Positions 24,367 to 33,117 of a DNA stretch of 43,788 nt are shown here, piece after piece; position 1 is the stretch's first letter; each line of letters opens with the position of its first letter. The stretch is from an uncultured Thiocystis sp. (GTDB lineage: Bacteria > Pseudomonadota > Gammaproteobacteria > Chromatiales > Chromatiaceae): assembly GCF_903866365.1 (NCBI RefSeq), contig NZ_CAIPNF010000058.1, positions 1-43,788 on the forward strand, given 5' to 3'. The notes under the pieces are model-generated. The model did not search any database. It had not been told where the DNA came from and was given only the letters and a program-made list of their open reading frames with translations. The position numbers and the translations under genes were made by a program.

Positions 24367-25998
24367 TCAATCCGCGCCGGGCGCCGACGCCCCGGTCAGA
24401 CCCTCGATCTCTTCGGCCAGTCGGCGGGCATCCTCATCCAACGCCACGATCTCGGCGCGAATCGCCTCGGCCTGCTGTTCGGCGATGGTCTCCAGCAACT
24501 CCGGGCGCTCATGGCTGAGTCGATGGAGTTCATAGTCGCTGCTCTCGCGCAGCCGCGCCAGTTCCTCCAGCGTGACCAGGAGACGCACCTGTAGGCTCTC
24601 ATAGAGCTGCCGGAGCTTGGTCAGATCCGCGTCGTCGGCGAAGTCCAGACCGCCCAGACCCTGACGGGCGAGGTAACCGTTGGGATCGTTGGCGATCTCG
24701 CGTAGACGCTGAATGTCGCCCTGGTCGCGGGCTTGATTGATCGCCTGGGTCAGGCGTTCGTGGATCGCCTGCCGTTCGGGGTCGTGAGCGTAGCGGTCGG
24801 GATGATAGAGCCGCACCAGTGAGCGAAACAGCGTCTTGAGTTCGTGCGCTTCGGCTGCGTTCAGTTCGCGCCGCGCGATGGCCTCGGCGGCGGCCTCGGC
24901 ATAGTCGCGCTCGGTCTCGGCGCGCGCCTGCGCATAGTCCGACCCGAGCGCCTCGGCGGCCTCCTCGCCTTCGATCAGCAGGAGGTCGAGATAGCGGCGG
25001 CGGTAGTCGATCACCAGCCGCAGCCGGTCGCGCCGTTCGTAGTGCGGACGCAGGAGCGAAAACAGCCGCGACTGGATCACGGCCACCGCCTGATGCTCGC
25101 GCGCGGACTCCGCCTCCAGGTCCGCCAGCCGGGCGCGCGCGTCCTCGATCAGACGGTTCAGCGTCGCGCGTTCGGGGTCGCGGTACAGCACCAGGACCGC
25201 GCCGTCCCCTGTCGCGGTCTCGATGACCAGGGTTGGCGCGTCGGCTGGCGCGCGCCCGGCGTCGACAGCAAGCCGTCCCAGATACCAGCGCCCCATCTCG
25301 GCGCTGCGCGGATTGCTGGAACCGGCGAGCCATTCGAGCCAGGCGCGCAGCGCCACGTCGTGGCGCGCGTCCTGAACGGCACGACCCTTGTATTTGCCGA
25401 AGGCGATGCGGGACGGAAACCACGTTTCCGCAGCGTAGGCGCTCAGCGCCTCCCAGGTCCTGAGACCGTGCGCCTCGGCCAGCGGGCGCAACACCTGTTG
25501 CAACAGATCGGCCACCGTCTCGACATCGCCCAGGGCGGTATGGGCGCCGCGCGCGGGCAGGCGATAATACTGGCGCAGGGTCTGGAGTTTGCAGTTACCA
25601 GCCGGAACCGGATCGAGCAGCCGTTGCGCGAGGCGCAGGGCGCAGAACCCGGCGCGGCCGATGGACGCGCGGCCCAGACGCTGCCACTCTGGGCGCAACA
25701 CTTGGTCAAGGTCGTAGCTCAGGTTGTAGGCCACCAGCGGGCGCTCGCCCGCATAGTCGGCGAAGGCGTCATAGACCGCCAGCGGCGGCTCGCCGTCACG
25801 CTCCAGGATCTCGCGGGTGTAGCCATTGACCCGCGCCGCCTCGGGCGGGATTTCGACCCCGTGATCGAGCAGACGCACGAAGGGCGGACCATCCGGCTCC
25901 CAGCCGCGCATGCGCTGCGCCGCCAGCTCTACCACGTAGATCGGCGGTTTGAAGCCGGTGGTCTCGGTGTCGAGGATGAGCCAGGGGATGAAGTGCAT
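24367..25998 (-). CDS. DEDDh 3'-5' exonuclease fused to a J domain
   Basis: A 543-residue protein with three parts. Residues 5-175 are a DnaQ/RNase T-type exonuclease with D10 and E12 (LDTETTG), D96 (YNLSYDLDQ), H153 and D158 (HTALGDVE), giving a complete DEDDh set. Residues about 185-245 hold an exonuclease X-like motif (SRIAFGKYKG, then LRAWLEWL). A long charged coiled coil covers about 275-385. Residues about 378-430 form a J-domain-like hairpin with HPD at 399-401 (LFRSLVRLYHPDRY), followed by more coiled coil to the end. J domains recruit DnaK-type Hsp70. The ATG lies 3 bp after the LRR gene stop, so the two are cotranscribed. Its natural substrate is unknown. Confidence 0.88.
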   Translation of the reverse strand: MHFIPWLILDTETTGFKPPIYVVELAAQRMRGWEPDGPPFVRLLDHGVEIPPEAARVNGYTREILERDGEPPLAVYDAFADYAGERPLVAYNLSYDLDQVLRPEWQRLGRASIGRAGFCALRLAQRLLDPVPAGNCKLQTLRQYYRLPARGAHTALGDVETVADLLQQVLRPLAEAHGLRTWEALSAYAAETWFPSRIAFGKYKGRAVQDARHDVALRAWLEWLAGSSNPRSAEMGRWYLGRLAVDAGRAPADAPTLVIETATGDGAVLVLYRDPERATLNRLIEDARARLADLEAESAREHQAVAVIQSRLFSLLRPHYERRDRLRLVIDYRRRYLDLLLIEGEEAAEALGSDYAQARAETERDYAEAAAEAIARRELNAAEAHELKTLFRSLVRLYHPDRYAHDPERQAIHERLTQAINQARDQGDIQRLREIANDPNGYLARQGLGGLDFADDADLTKLRQLYESLQVRLLVTLEELARLRESSDYELHRLSHERPELLETIAEQQAEAIRAEIVALDEDARRLAEEIEGLTGASAPGAD

Positions 25999-26001
25999 GG
26001 G

Positions 26002-27183
26002 TTATCGCCTATTGACTTCGAGATTGGTTGGGACATTCAGGAGCAGGACAGACGAATCACAAATGAGATAGCGCAGCCTCGGCACCGGGGTTAGATCCAG
26101 TGTGGTGATGAGTCGTTGTTGATATCGGCTTTGATAGCAGACGAGTGTGGTCAGCCCCGTTACCGGGGTGAGATCCAGCGCGGTGAGTGGGTTGTGCGAG
26201 CAGTTGAGAAAGGTCAGCTCCGTTACCGGGGTGAGATCCAGGGCGGCGAGTCGGTTGTCCGCGCAGTTGAGCGAGGTCAGCCCCGTTACCGGCGTCAGAT
26301 CCAGGGCGGCGAGTCGGTTGTCCGCGCATTTGAGCGAGGTCAGCCCCGTTACCGGGGTGAGATCCAGCGCAGCGAGTTGATTGTTCACGCAGTTGAGCGA
26401 GGTCAGCCCCGTTACCGGGGTGAGATTCAGCGCAGCGAGTCGGTTGTGCGAGCAGTTGAGATCGGTCAGCCTCGGCGCCAGTGTTAGATCCAGGGCGGTG
26501 ATTCGGTTCCACGAACAGTTGAGAAAGGTCAGCCCCGTTACCGGGGTGAGGTCCAGCGCGGTGAGGTCGTTGAGACAGCAGTTGAGCGAGGTCAGCCCCG
26601 TTACCGGGGTGAAATCCAGCGCAGCGAGTTGATTGTTCACGCAGGCGAGCGAGGTCAGCCTTGGCACACGCGCGAGATCGAGCCCTGTTATTCCAACCTG
26701 ACGACAGTGGAGACTCCGAAGCCGGGCCAACGTTGGACTCAGCGCCTGGGGCCAACTACCTTTCAATCCCAAGGTATGGATCAGCAACCCATCCCGCCAC
26801 CGCTCGGGCGCGATGGACAAGCGGCCGAAATCCCAAACGAGGCTCAGGATGGCACCATCCTCAACGAGGAAGGCAATGGGCTCAAAATCTCTCCGTGATT
26901 TCGGCTCTAATCTGGAATCCGCCAACTTCTGCAACACCCATTCCGGTGCCTTCCCCAGAGCCGCCGCCCAATCCAGAATCTGCCGGTAATCCGGCTCGCG
27001 CAGCACATACTTTCCAATGCGATAGCGTGCCGTGCTGAGTCCCTGCGACTCCGCCCGCGCCAGCACATCGCGAGTCATGCGCGCGATGATCGGATTGGCA
27101 CGCCGCCCGGTTTCGGCGAGGTCCGTGCCAGGACGCGGCACGAGGGCGTTCGATCTGGAATCCTGATGATCGTCTAAAGACAT
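26002..27183 (-). CDS. Cytoplasmic leucine-rich-repeat protein with unknown N-terminal domain
   Basis: A 393-residue protein with no signal peptide. Residues 1-145 form a predicted helical then mixed domain (RYRIGKYVLREPDYRQILDW, LVEDGAILSLVWDFGRLSI) that I do not recognise. Residues about 147-375 are about 11 leucine-rich repeats of 21 residues with consensus LDLTPVTGLTSLNCxxNxLxA. A Cys or Asn ladder occupies the turn, and a final irregular unit contains YQSRYQQR. Such solenoids bind proteins. The repeats are nearly identical in DNA, indicating recent expansion. It is the first gene of the minus-strand block; its stop is 3 bp before the exonuclease-J ATG. A sensor or adaptor role is inference. 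Confidence 0.85.
   Translation of the reverse strand: MSLDDHQDSRSNALVPRPGTDLAETGRRANPIIARMTRDVLARAESQGLSTARYRIGKYVLREPDYRQILDWAAALGKAPEWVLQKLADSRLEPKSRRDFEPIAFLVEDGAILSLVWDFGRLSIAPERWRDGLLIHTLGLKGSWPQALSPTLARLRSLHCRQVGITGLDLARVPRLTSLACVNNQLAALDFTPVTGLTSLNCCLNDLTALDLTPVTGLTFLNCSWNRITALDLTLAPRLTDLNCSHNRLAALNLTPVTGLTSLNCVNNQLAALDLTPVTGLTSLKCADNRLAALDLTPVTGLTSLNCADNRLAALDLTPVTELTFLNCSHNPLTALDLTPVTGLTTLVCYQSRYQQRLITTLDLTPVPRLRYLICDSSVLLLNVPTNLEVNRR
26150..26716. repeat. 63-bp tandem repeats coding the LRR solenoid
   Basis: About nine contiguous units with a strict 63-bp period, seen on the plus strand as GGTCAGCCCCGTTACCGG recurring near 26150, 26213, 26276, 26339, 26402, 26528 and 26591. The units near 26465 and 26654 are diverged. 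They are coding (21 residues each, minus strand), have no spacers and so are not CRISPR. High identity makes unit gain or loss by recombination likely. Confidence 0.92.
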
Positions 27184-27285
27184 CGGCGGTGGTCTCCCTG
27201 TGGCCTGGATGGCGCCAGCCTACCACCGTTCGCCCTGGACGCTAGTCCGTTACAAACCCTTCTCACCGAACCTTCGGGCATCCCG

Positions 27286-27291
27286 TATAAT
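27286..27291 (+). promoter_or_regulatory. Candidate -10 element upstream of the double ABC ATPase gene
   Basis: A perfect TATAAT lies 152 bp before the ATG at 27443, in the divergent gap between the LRR and ATPase genes. No good -35 hexamer is found at 16-18 bp spacing, so the call is weak. It matters because the ATPase gene, cut off from the permease genes by a minus-strand block, needs its own promoter. Confidence 0.3.
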
Positions 27292-27442
27292 CGGCGCTGA
27301 TGTCCGCCCGACCGCATCATTCGGCGATCCTTGGAATCGGTGCGGTTCGTCCTTCGCCCCATCGACCGAGCGAACCGGGCCTTGTATCTTGAAGCCCCTG
27401 GTGGTTAGCTCCCCCGTCACGCGACTTGCTCCGTCCACCGAT

Positions 27443-29461
27443 ATGACCGATCCCTTACTGCAAGTCGAAGGTCTGACCACCCAGCTCGGTGCCGTCGAGC
27501 GCCCGGCGAGGGTGGTCGATGGACTGGATCTGACCATTCGCGCGGGCGAGACCTTCGCGCTGCTCGGCGAATCGGGGTGCGGCAAATCCATGACCGCGCT
27601 GTCGCTGATGCGACTCCTGCCGCCCTCGGGCCGGATCGTCGCGGGCTCGGTTCGGCTCAACGGGATCGATCTGCCGCGTCTGACCGAGACCGAGATGCGC
27701 CGCATCCGTGGCGGTCAGATGGCGATGATCTTTCAGGAGCCCCAAACCTCGCTGAATCCCGTGCTGACGGTCGGCGATCAGATCGCTGAGGCGGTGCGGG
27801 TCCATGAAGGCCGCTCGCGCGCTCAGGTGCCGGCGCGGGTCGTCGACCTGCTGCGGGCCGTGGGCATTCCGGACCCCGAGCAACGGGTCGGCGAGTACCC
27901 GCATCAGCTTTCCGGCGGCATGAAACAGCGCATCATGATCGCCATGGCGCTTGCCGGCGATCCGCGACTCCTGATCGCCGACGAGCCGACCACGGCGCTC
28001 GATGTCACCATCCAAGCGCAGGTGCTGCGCCTGCTGAAGGAGCTTCAGCGCGAGACCGGCATGGCCGTGCTGCTGATTACCCACGATCTGGGCGTGGTGG
28101 CCGAAACCGCCGAGCGTCTGGCGGTGATGTACGCCGGCCAGCTCGTGGAGACCGCGACGGTGGCGGATTTTTTCGCCGCCCCGGCCCATCCCTACAGCCG
28201 CCGTCTGATGGAAAGCCTGCCGAGCGCCGACCAGCGCAGCGGACGGCTGGCCGTGATTCCAGGCCGGGTACCGCCGCTGGAGACGGTCTTTACGGGCTGC
28301 CGCTTCGCCGATCGCTGCCCCGCGGTCATGGATCTGTGCCGCCAGGAGCCGCCGCGCTGGCTGGATCTCGGCGCGGGGCGGGGCGTGCGTTGCCATCTCT
28401 GGAACAGCGGTCAGCGGTCGGCGGTCAGCGATGCGTGGTCGGAGCCAGGGTCCATGACCGCCGCCGAACCGACCGCGCGGCAGAGTGAGCTACTCTTGCG
28501 CGCGACGGATCTGAAGGTCCATTTTCCGATCCAGCGCGGCGTTCTACGGCGGGTGGTCGGTCATGTCAAGGCCGTGGATGGCGTCTCGCTGGATCTGCGC
28601 GCGGGCCAAACCCTCGCCCTCGTCGGTGAATCCGGTTGCGGCAAGACCACCGCCGGCAAGGGCATTCTGCAATTGATCCCGCCCACCGGCGGGTCGATCC
28701 GCTATCGCGACCAGGAACTGGTCGGACTGGATCATCGCCGGATGCGCGCGTTCCGCAAGGATTTACAGATCATCTTCCAGGATCCCTATGCCGCCATGAA
28801 CCCCCGCATGCTGGTGGGCGACGTGATCGGCGAGGGCTTGCAGGCACTTGGGATCGAGCCGCGCCGCGCCAACCGGATGCGCCGGGTGGCCGAATTGCTG
28901 GAACTGGTCGGCATGGATCCCGCATCGGCGCAACGCTATCCGCACGAATTCTCCGGCGGACAGCGCCAACGCATCTGCATCGCCCGCGCGCTGGCGGTGG
29001 AACCGCGGATCATCGTCTGCGACGAACCCACCAGCGCGCTGGATGTCTCCGTTCAGGCACAGATCCTCAATCTGCTCAAGGATCTTCAGGACCGGCTCGG
29101 ACTCGCCTATCTCTTCATCACCCACAACCTCTCGGTGGTCGCCTATCTGGCCCATGAGGTCGCGGTCATGTACCTTGGGCGGGTGGTCGAACAGGGCCGG
29201 GTCGACGAGATTCTGGACGACCCGCGTCATCCCTATACCCGCGCGCTGCTCTCGGCGGTCCCCGTGATCGACCCGGCGCAACGACGCCAGGTCATTCGGC
29301 TGGAAGGCGACATGCCGTCGCCGGCGCATCCTCCCTCGGGGTGTTATTTTCATCCCCGTTGCCCAGAGGCCCTGACCGACTGCGCACACGCCTATCCCGC
29401 CCAGACACGCCTGAGCGATTCGCGGCTGGTGCACTGTTTCCGGGCCGAACATCAATCTTGA
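27443..29461 (+). CDS. Double ABC transporter ATPase for peptides (DppD-DppF / YejF-like fusion)
   Basis: A 672-residue cytoplasmic ATPase with two complete nucleotide-binding domains. Domain 1 has Walker [13 protein letters not shown] near residue 49, signature LSGGMKQR near 156, Walker [13 protein letters not shown] near 176 and an oligopeptide-type tail with [12 protein letters not shown]. Domain 2 has [12 protein letters not shown] near 395, FSGGQRQR near 505, [12 protein letters not shown] near 525 and a tail [12 protein letters not shown]. The ATG at 27443 has only a weak ribosome site; upstream in-frame sequence is not conserved-looking. YejF has the same two-domain plan but is shorter. 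It most likely powers the permeases at 21275-23690. The TGA overlaps a possible TTG start for the RNase gene. Confidence 0.92.
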   Translation: MTDPLLQVEGLTTQLGAVERPARVVDGLDLTIRAGETFALLGESGCGKSMTALSLMRLLPPSGRIVAGSVRLNGIDLPRLTETEMRRIRGGQMAMIFQEPQTSLNPVLTVGDQIAEAVRVHEGRSRAQVPARVVDLLRAVGIPDPEQRVGEYPHQLSGGMKQRIMIAMALAGDPRLLIADEPTTALDVTIQAQVLRLLKELQRETGMAVLLITHDLGVVAETAERLAVMYAGQLVETATVADFFAAPAHPYSRRLMESLPSADQRSGRLAVIPGRVPPLETVFTGCRFADRCPAVMDLCRQEPPRWLDLGAGRGVRCHLWNSGQRSAVSDAWSEPGSMTAAEPTARQSELLLRATDLKVHFPIQRGVLRRVVGHVKAVDGVSLDLRAGQTLALVGESGCGKTTAGKGILQLIPPTGGSIRYRDQELVGLDHRRMRAFRKDLQIIFQDPYAAMNPRMLVGDVIGEGLQALGIEPRRANRMRRVAELLELVGMDPASAQRYPHEFSGGQRQRICIARALAVEPRIIVCDEPTSALDVSVQAQILNLLKDLQDRLGLAYLFITHNLSVVAYLAHEVAVMYLGRVVEQGRVDEILDDPRHPYTRALLSAVPVIDPAQRRQVIRLEGDMPSPAHPPSGCYFHPRCPEALTDCAHAYPAQTRLSDSRLVHCFRAEHQS

Positions 29462-29493
29462 CCACCGAAAAAATACCAGAGGTTAAACGCGCC

Positions 29494-31320
29494 TTGTCGA
29501 TTTATCAGGCCAATCCACCCGTTGACAGTCTCGTGCTCTACAAGATCCGCCCGGCGCGGGTCGTGAGCATCGGCGAGAAGATCGAGATCGAACTCGCTGG
29601 CGGGCACAGTAAGCGGGTGCGCGCCAAGGATGTCGAGCTGCTCCACCCCGGCCCTTTGCGCAGTCTGTCCGAACTGGCACCGCAGCAGGGCGAGTTGACC
29701 GAGGCATGGGAACTCCTGGAAGGGAGCGAAACCACCCTGAAGGATCTCGCCGAACTGGCCTTCAACGTTTTCACGCCGGCCACCGCCTGGGCCGCCTGGC
29801 AACTCGTTGCCGAGGGCCTGACCTTCAGCGGCACGCCGCGCGCGATCCAGGCCCGCACCCGCGAACTGGTCGAGCGCGAGCAGGCCGAGCGCGCCGCGAA
29901 GGAAGCCGCGGAGCGCGACTGGCAAGCCTTTCTGGAACGCCTGGCGGCAGCCTGTCCGGCACCGGAAGACACCCATCGTTTGGGCGAGGTCGAACGACTG
30001 GCGCTCGGCCAGTCCGAGCATAGCCGCATCCTTGAAGCCCTCGGCCATCAACAGACGCCGGGCAATGCGCATCGGACGCTGGTGCAGGTCGGCTACTGGG
30101 AGCGCAACCACAATCCCTATCCGGTGCGCTGCGGCGCGCCCACCCAGGATCCGGATCTCCCGGTCCCGGCGTTGCCCGAGGATGAACGGGTCGATCTCAC
30201 CCATCTGCCCGCCTATGCCATCGACGACGAGGGAAACCAGGATCCGGACGATGCGCTGAGTCTCGACGGCGAGCGGCTGTGGGTGCATGTCGCCGACGTG
30301 GCCGCGCTGATCGCTCCGGACAGCGATCTGGAACGCGAGGCGCGCGCGCGGGGGGCGAATCTTTATCTTCCCGAGCGGGTCGTCAACATGCTCCCGAGCG
30401 CCGTGACCGACCGGCTGGGGCTTGGTCTCCAACCGGTCTCGCCGGCGCTGTCCTTCGGTTTTCGCTGCGGGAATGCCGGCGAAATCGAGGAGATTGAGGT
30501 GTGTCGGAGTTGGGTGCGGGTCGAGCGGTTGAGCTACGACGCAGTCGAGACGCAACTGGATAGGATGCCATTCGCCGCGCTCCACATGATCGCCAATCGC
30601 TTTCGGGATCGCCGCTCGGCACAGGGCGCGACCAGTCTGGAACTCCCGGAAGTCAGCGTTCGTGTCGTTGACGGGCAGGTGATCATCCGTCCGCTGCCAA
30701 GACTCAAGAGTCGCGCCATGGTCATGGATGCGATGCTGATGGCCGGCGAGGCGGCGGCGCGCTTCTGTCTCGACCGGGGTCTCCCGATCCCGTTCGCGAC
30801 CCAGCCCCCGCCCGAGAATGGCGATGAGTCGACGGATCTCGCGGGGATGTACGCGCGGCGACGTTGCTTCAAGCCGACCCGTCTGTCGGTCGTGCCGGAG
30901 CCTCATGCGGGCTTGGGGTTGGCGCTCTATACCCGCGCCACGAGTCCGCTGCGACGCTATTCGGATTTGCTGGTCCATCAGCAGATTCGTGCCTGGCTCA
31001 GCGGTCGCGAACCGCTGTCGGCGCAACGGATCATCGAGTGCAGCGGTGAAGCCGATACCGCTTCCATCGCCATTCGGCGTGGCGAACGTCTCTCGAATCA
31101 ACACTGGAAGCTGCTGTTTTTACGGGACAATCCAACCTGGAAAGGAGAGGGCGTCGTGGTTGGCCGCGAGGATCGCAAAGCGGTTCTGCTGCTGCCCGAG
31201 TTGGCCATGGAGGTCCGCGTCAGGGTTCGCGATGAGGTGGAACTGAATCAACGTCTGCAGGTTGCGGTGGGCGAGATCGATGTCGCAGAACTCACAGCGA
31301 ACTTTCGGATCCTCGGTTAA
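29494..31320 (+). CDS. RNase II/RNB-family exoribonuclease
   Basis: A roughly 608-residue 3'-5' exoribonuclease. N-terminal residues about 10-50 form an OB-like fold, followed by a helical region. The RNB catalytic domain spans about 235-540, with metal-binding acidic residues in AIDDEGNQDPDDALSL (near 243) and VHVADVAALI. The signature YTRATSPLRRYSDLLVHQQI lies near 480. A short C-terminal beta region (KAVLLLPELAMEVRVRV) replaces a full S1 domain. No ATG fits the conserved start. I use TTG 29494, which follows AGAGG by about 10 bases; TTG 29458, overlapping the ATPase stop, is the alternative. The first part is more like the RNB proteins of phototrophs than E. coli Rnb or Rnr (impression only). 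Confidence 0.87.
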   Translation: MSIYQANPPVDSLVLYKIRPARVVSIGEKIEIELAGGHSKRVRAKDVELLHPGPLRSLSELAPQQGELTEAWELLEGSETTLKDLAELAFNVFTPATAWAAWQLVAEGLTFSGTPRAIQARTRELVEREQAERAAKEAAERDWQAFLERLAAACPAPEDTHRLGEVERLALGQSEHSRILEALGHQQTPGNAHRTLVQVGYWERNHNPYPVRCGAPTQDPDLPVPALPEDERVDLTHLPAYAIDDEGNQDPDDALSLDGERLWVHVADVAALIAPDSDLEREARARGANLYLPERVVNMLPSAVTDRLGLGLQPVSPALSFGFRCGNAGEIEEIEVCRSWVRVERLSYDAVETQLDRMPFAALHMIANRFRDRRSAQGATSLELPEVSVRVVDGQVIIRPLPRLKSRAMVMDAMLMAGEAAARFCLDRGLPIPFATQPPPENGDESTDLAGMYARRRCFKPTRLSVVPEPHAGLGLALYTRATSPLRRYSDLLVHQQIRAWLSGREPLSAQRIIECSGEADTASIAIRRGERLSNQHWKLLFLRDNPTWKGEGVVVGREDRKAVLLLPELAMEVRVRVRDEVELNQRLQVAVGEIDVAELTANFRILG

Positions 31321-31423
31321 ACGGGAGCGACCGCCCTATCAAATGATCTGGATCAATTGAGCATCGCGGTACCAACGTATAACCTCGCCTAAAGAAGGAG
31401 ATTAGAGGCTCCCGCGGAGTGCT

Positions 31424-31452
31424 GGAAACTCGGACCATGGATCCGAGTTTCC
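31424..31452. terminator. 11-bp perfect inverted repeat between convergent genes
   Basis: GGAAACTCGGA and its exact complement TCCGAGTTTCC flank a 7-base CCATGGA loop, 104 bp after the RNase stop and 53 bp before the mepK stop. The position between convergent genes fits a bidirectional terminator, but no T-run follows on either side. A protein-binding palindrome is the alternative. Confidence 0.5.
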
Positions 31453-31504
31453 TCCGTGACTCAGGACTTAAAGGGGCGCATCGTCAGCCCCGAGCGGTAT
31501 CGCG

Positions 31505-32032
31505 TTAAGCGCCCCAGCACCTGACTGTACCGGTATCCAGATGGACAAAATTCGAGCGTGGGTAATAGCCAACGCCACCTCGACCAAGATCGACAGCCGC
31601 GTCGCGAATGTGGCGGATGGACAAGTCGGGAAAACGGACATCGACTGCCTGGCCAGTGAGGTGCAGGCTGTTTCTTGCGACGCCACGCGAAGAGCGCCGA
31701 AGCATCGAGTTGGTTGTTTGAGAACGGTAAGCGCTCAAGACATCAAAACGGGCGTCCGGATCTCCCAAGTGGGTTTTGACATCGTACAGCAGGTCGAAAA
31801 GCTGGGGATCCATCGCGAGGGTCTCGCCGGTGCGGAAATCCCGGAAGAAGTGGTTCAACTGCTGGAGCGCGCGCCATTGGTAGCGGTCGCCGATTCGATA
31901 GACAACGCTGAGACGATCTTCCGTATGCAAATGATGAAATGAAAGTTGACGTGGTCGTTCGTAGATTTTTTTCGCAAGGACGGGTGCGGACGCCAAGGAC
32001 AATAAAGTCCCAAGGAAATAACGTCGATTCAT
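31505..32032 (-). CDS. mepK: Exported murein endopeptidase, MepK/YcbK-like (DUF882, M15 fold)
   Basis: A 175-residue peptidase-like protein. The signal peptide MNRRYFLGTLLSLASAPVLA has twin arginines followed by Y-F-L, resembling a Tat signal, as in E. coli YcbK. Zinc ligands fit H124 and D131 in LHLTGQAVDVR and H164 in NFVHLDTG. Substrate-site SAYRSQTTN lies near 100. MepK cuts 3-3 and 4-3 peptidoglycan cross-links, and length is close to the 182-residue E. coli protein. The start at 32032 has GGGGGA 8 bases upstream; a longer frame to 32092 lacks support. It diverges from the transglycosylase gene across an AT-rich gap, so both cell-wall genes may share control. Confidence 0.92.
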   Translation of the reverse strand: MNRRYFLGTLLSLASAPVLAKKIYERPRQLSFHHLHTEDRLSVVYRIGDRYQWRALQQLNHFFRDFRTGETLAMDPQLFDLLYDVKTHLGDPDARFDVLSAYRSQTTNSMLRRSSRGVARNSLHLTGQAVDVRFPDLSIRHIRDAAVDLGRGGVGYYPRSNFVHLDTGTVRCWGA

Positions 32033-32398
32033 GTTCCCCCCGGTACATTCTGGACGTTGACTGACTTTAAGCCTGTGATTATAGGCATGCATATCTAGAA
32101 ATCAATCAAAAATTTTCTTCGCGCAGTTTCTCAAGAAAACTTAAAGTTTTACATGAAGTAAAAAACATAACTAGCTCATATACAAGTCTCGGGAATAGGC
32201 AGCTTACAATCTACTTGATTCAGCTTTAACTTGCTTAAATGAATAAAGAAATTTGTCTGAAAATAGGAGTTTTAAGGCTGAACTTCATCGCCTCGGGCAA
32301 GTACAATAATCCGCGAACAAGACACTTGCTTCAGCGATGTCGTGGAGCGCGATATTGAACTATGATGGAACGGTTCGGGCTTTCTGGGGGGTTAATTG
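32033..32398. promoter_or_regulatory. AT-rich divergent intergenic region
   Basis: A 366-bp gap between mepK (minus) and the lytic transglycosylase (plus), with no convincing gene. About 32085-32290 is far richer in A+T than the window. It contains A-tracts (AAAATTTTC, TAAAAAAC) and several TTAAA/TATA-like stretches, so bidirectional promoters and H-NS-like or other protein binding are plausible. I see no clear paired -35/-10. Confidence 0.5.
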
Positions 32399-33076
32399 AT
32401 GCTTGTTGCAATGCGAGCTGTTTTGACGGTTGGTCTCGTTGCGGCGATGTGCGGAGAGCCGGCTTGGGCGGATGTCTACAAATACGTGGACGGGGCGGGC
32501 AATGTCTATTTCACCGACACGCCGCTGAAGGGCACCCGATATCGGCTGGAATGGCATCGAGAAGCGAAAAAAATGGCGATGAAGTCTCAGCAGGAGGCGG
32601 TCGACGCTATTTTTAAACCGGGCGTTGCAAAAACGCCTTCAAACAAGTCGCTGTCGAAGCGCCGATCCAACTATCACAGCCTGATCCTGGCGAACGCTCG
32701 TCGTTATCGCTTGTCTCCGGGGCTTCTGCATGCCGTGATCCACGCAGAATCCGCCTACAATCCATCAGCCGTCTCTTCAGCGGGTGCGCAGGGGTTAATG
32801 CAATTGATGCCGGGTACCGCCGCTCGCTATGGGGTCTCGGATAGTTTCAATCCGGTCGAGAATGTTCGCGGTGGGGCAGCCTATCTGCGCGATTTGCTTG
32901 ACATGTTCGATCAGGATTTGCGGCTTGCGCTCGCGGGCTACAATGCGGGGGAGGGCGCGGTGATGAAACATGGTCGCAAGATTCCTCCCTATGCCGAGAC
33001 GCAGGGCTACGTTCGCAAGGTTCTCCAATATTTCCGTGACGAACAACCCGCCAGCATCGTGATGACTGTTCGCTGA
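32399..33076 (+). CDS. DUF4124-containing lytic transglycosylase (SLT domain)
   Basis: A 225-residue exported enzyme. A signal peptide of about residues 1-24 ends near EPAWA. DUF4124 follows (DVYKYVDGAGNVYFTDTP), then a basic linker, then a Slt70-type domain at about 90-210. The catalytic Glu117 lies in HAVIHAESAYNPSAVS, followed by GAQGLMQLMPGTAARYGV, FNPVENVRGGAAYLRDLL and LALAGYNAGEGAV. It cleaves the MurNAc-GlcNAc bond to give anhydro-muropeptides. The ATG at 32399 follows a GGGGGG run by 7-8 bases; a TTG directly before it is not needed. DUF4124 with SLT is common in gammaproteobacteria. It has a divergent partner in mepK. Confidence 0.93.
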   Translation: MLVAMRAVLTVGLVAAMCGEPAWADVYKYVDGAGNVYFTDTPLKGTRYRLEWHREAKKMAMKSQQEAVDAIFKPGVAKTPSNKSLSKRRSNYHSLILANARRYRLSPGLLHAVIHAESAYNPSAVSSAGAQGLMQLMPGTAARYGVSDSFNPVENVRGGAAYLRDLLDMFDQDLRLALAGYNAGEGAVMKHGRKIPPYAETQGYVRKVLQYFRDEQPASIVMTVR

Positions 33077-33117
33077 GGGCTCGGCACCCTGATCGGCGGA
33101 TTCATCTGCCTCGCCAA

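Noticed and set aside
26150-26716. Regular repeats that might be a CRISPR array
   Set aside because: Units are contiguous with no variable spacers, the period is exactly 63 bp, and the sequence encodes 21-residue LRRs.
29452-31104. 550-codon minus-strand frame over the RNase gene
   Set aside because: The RNB motifs lie on the plus strand; the antisense product is compositionally biased.
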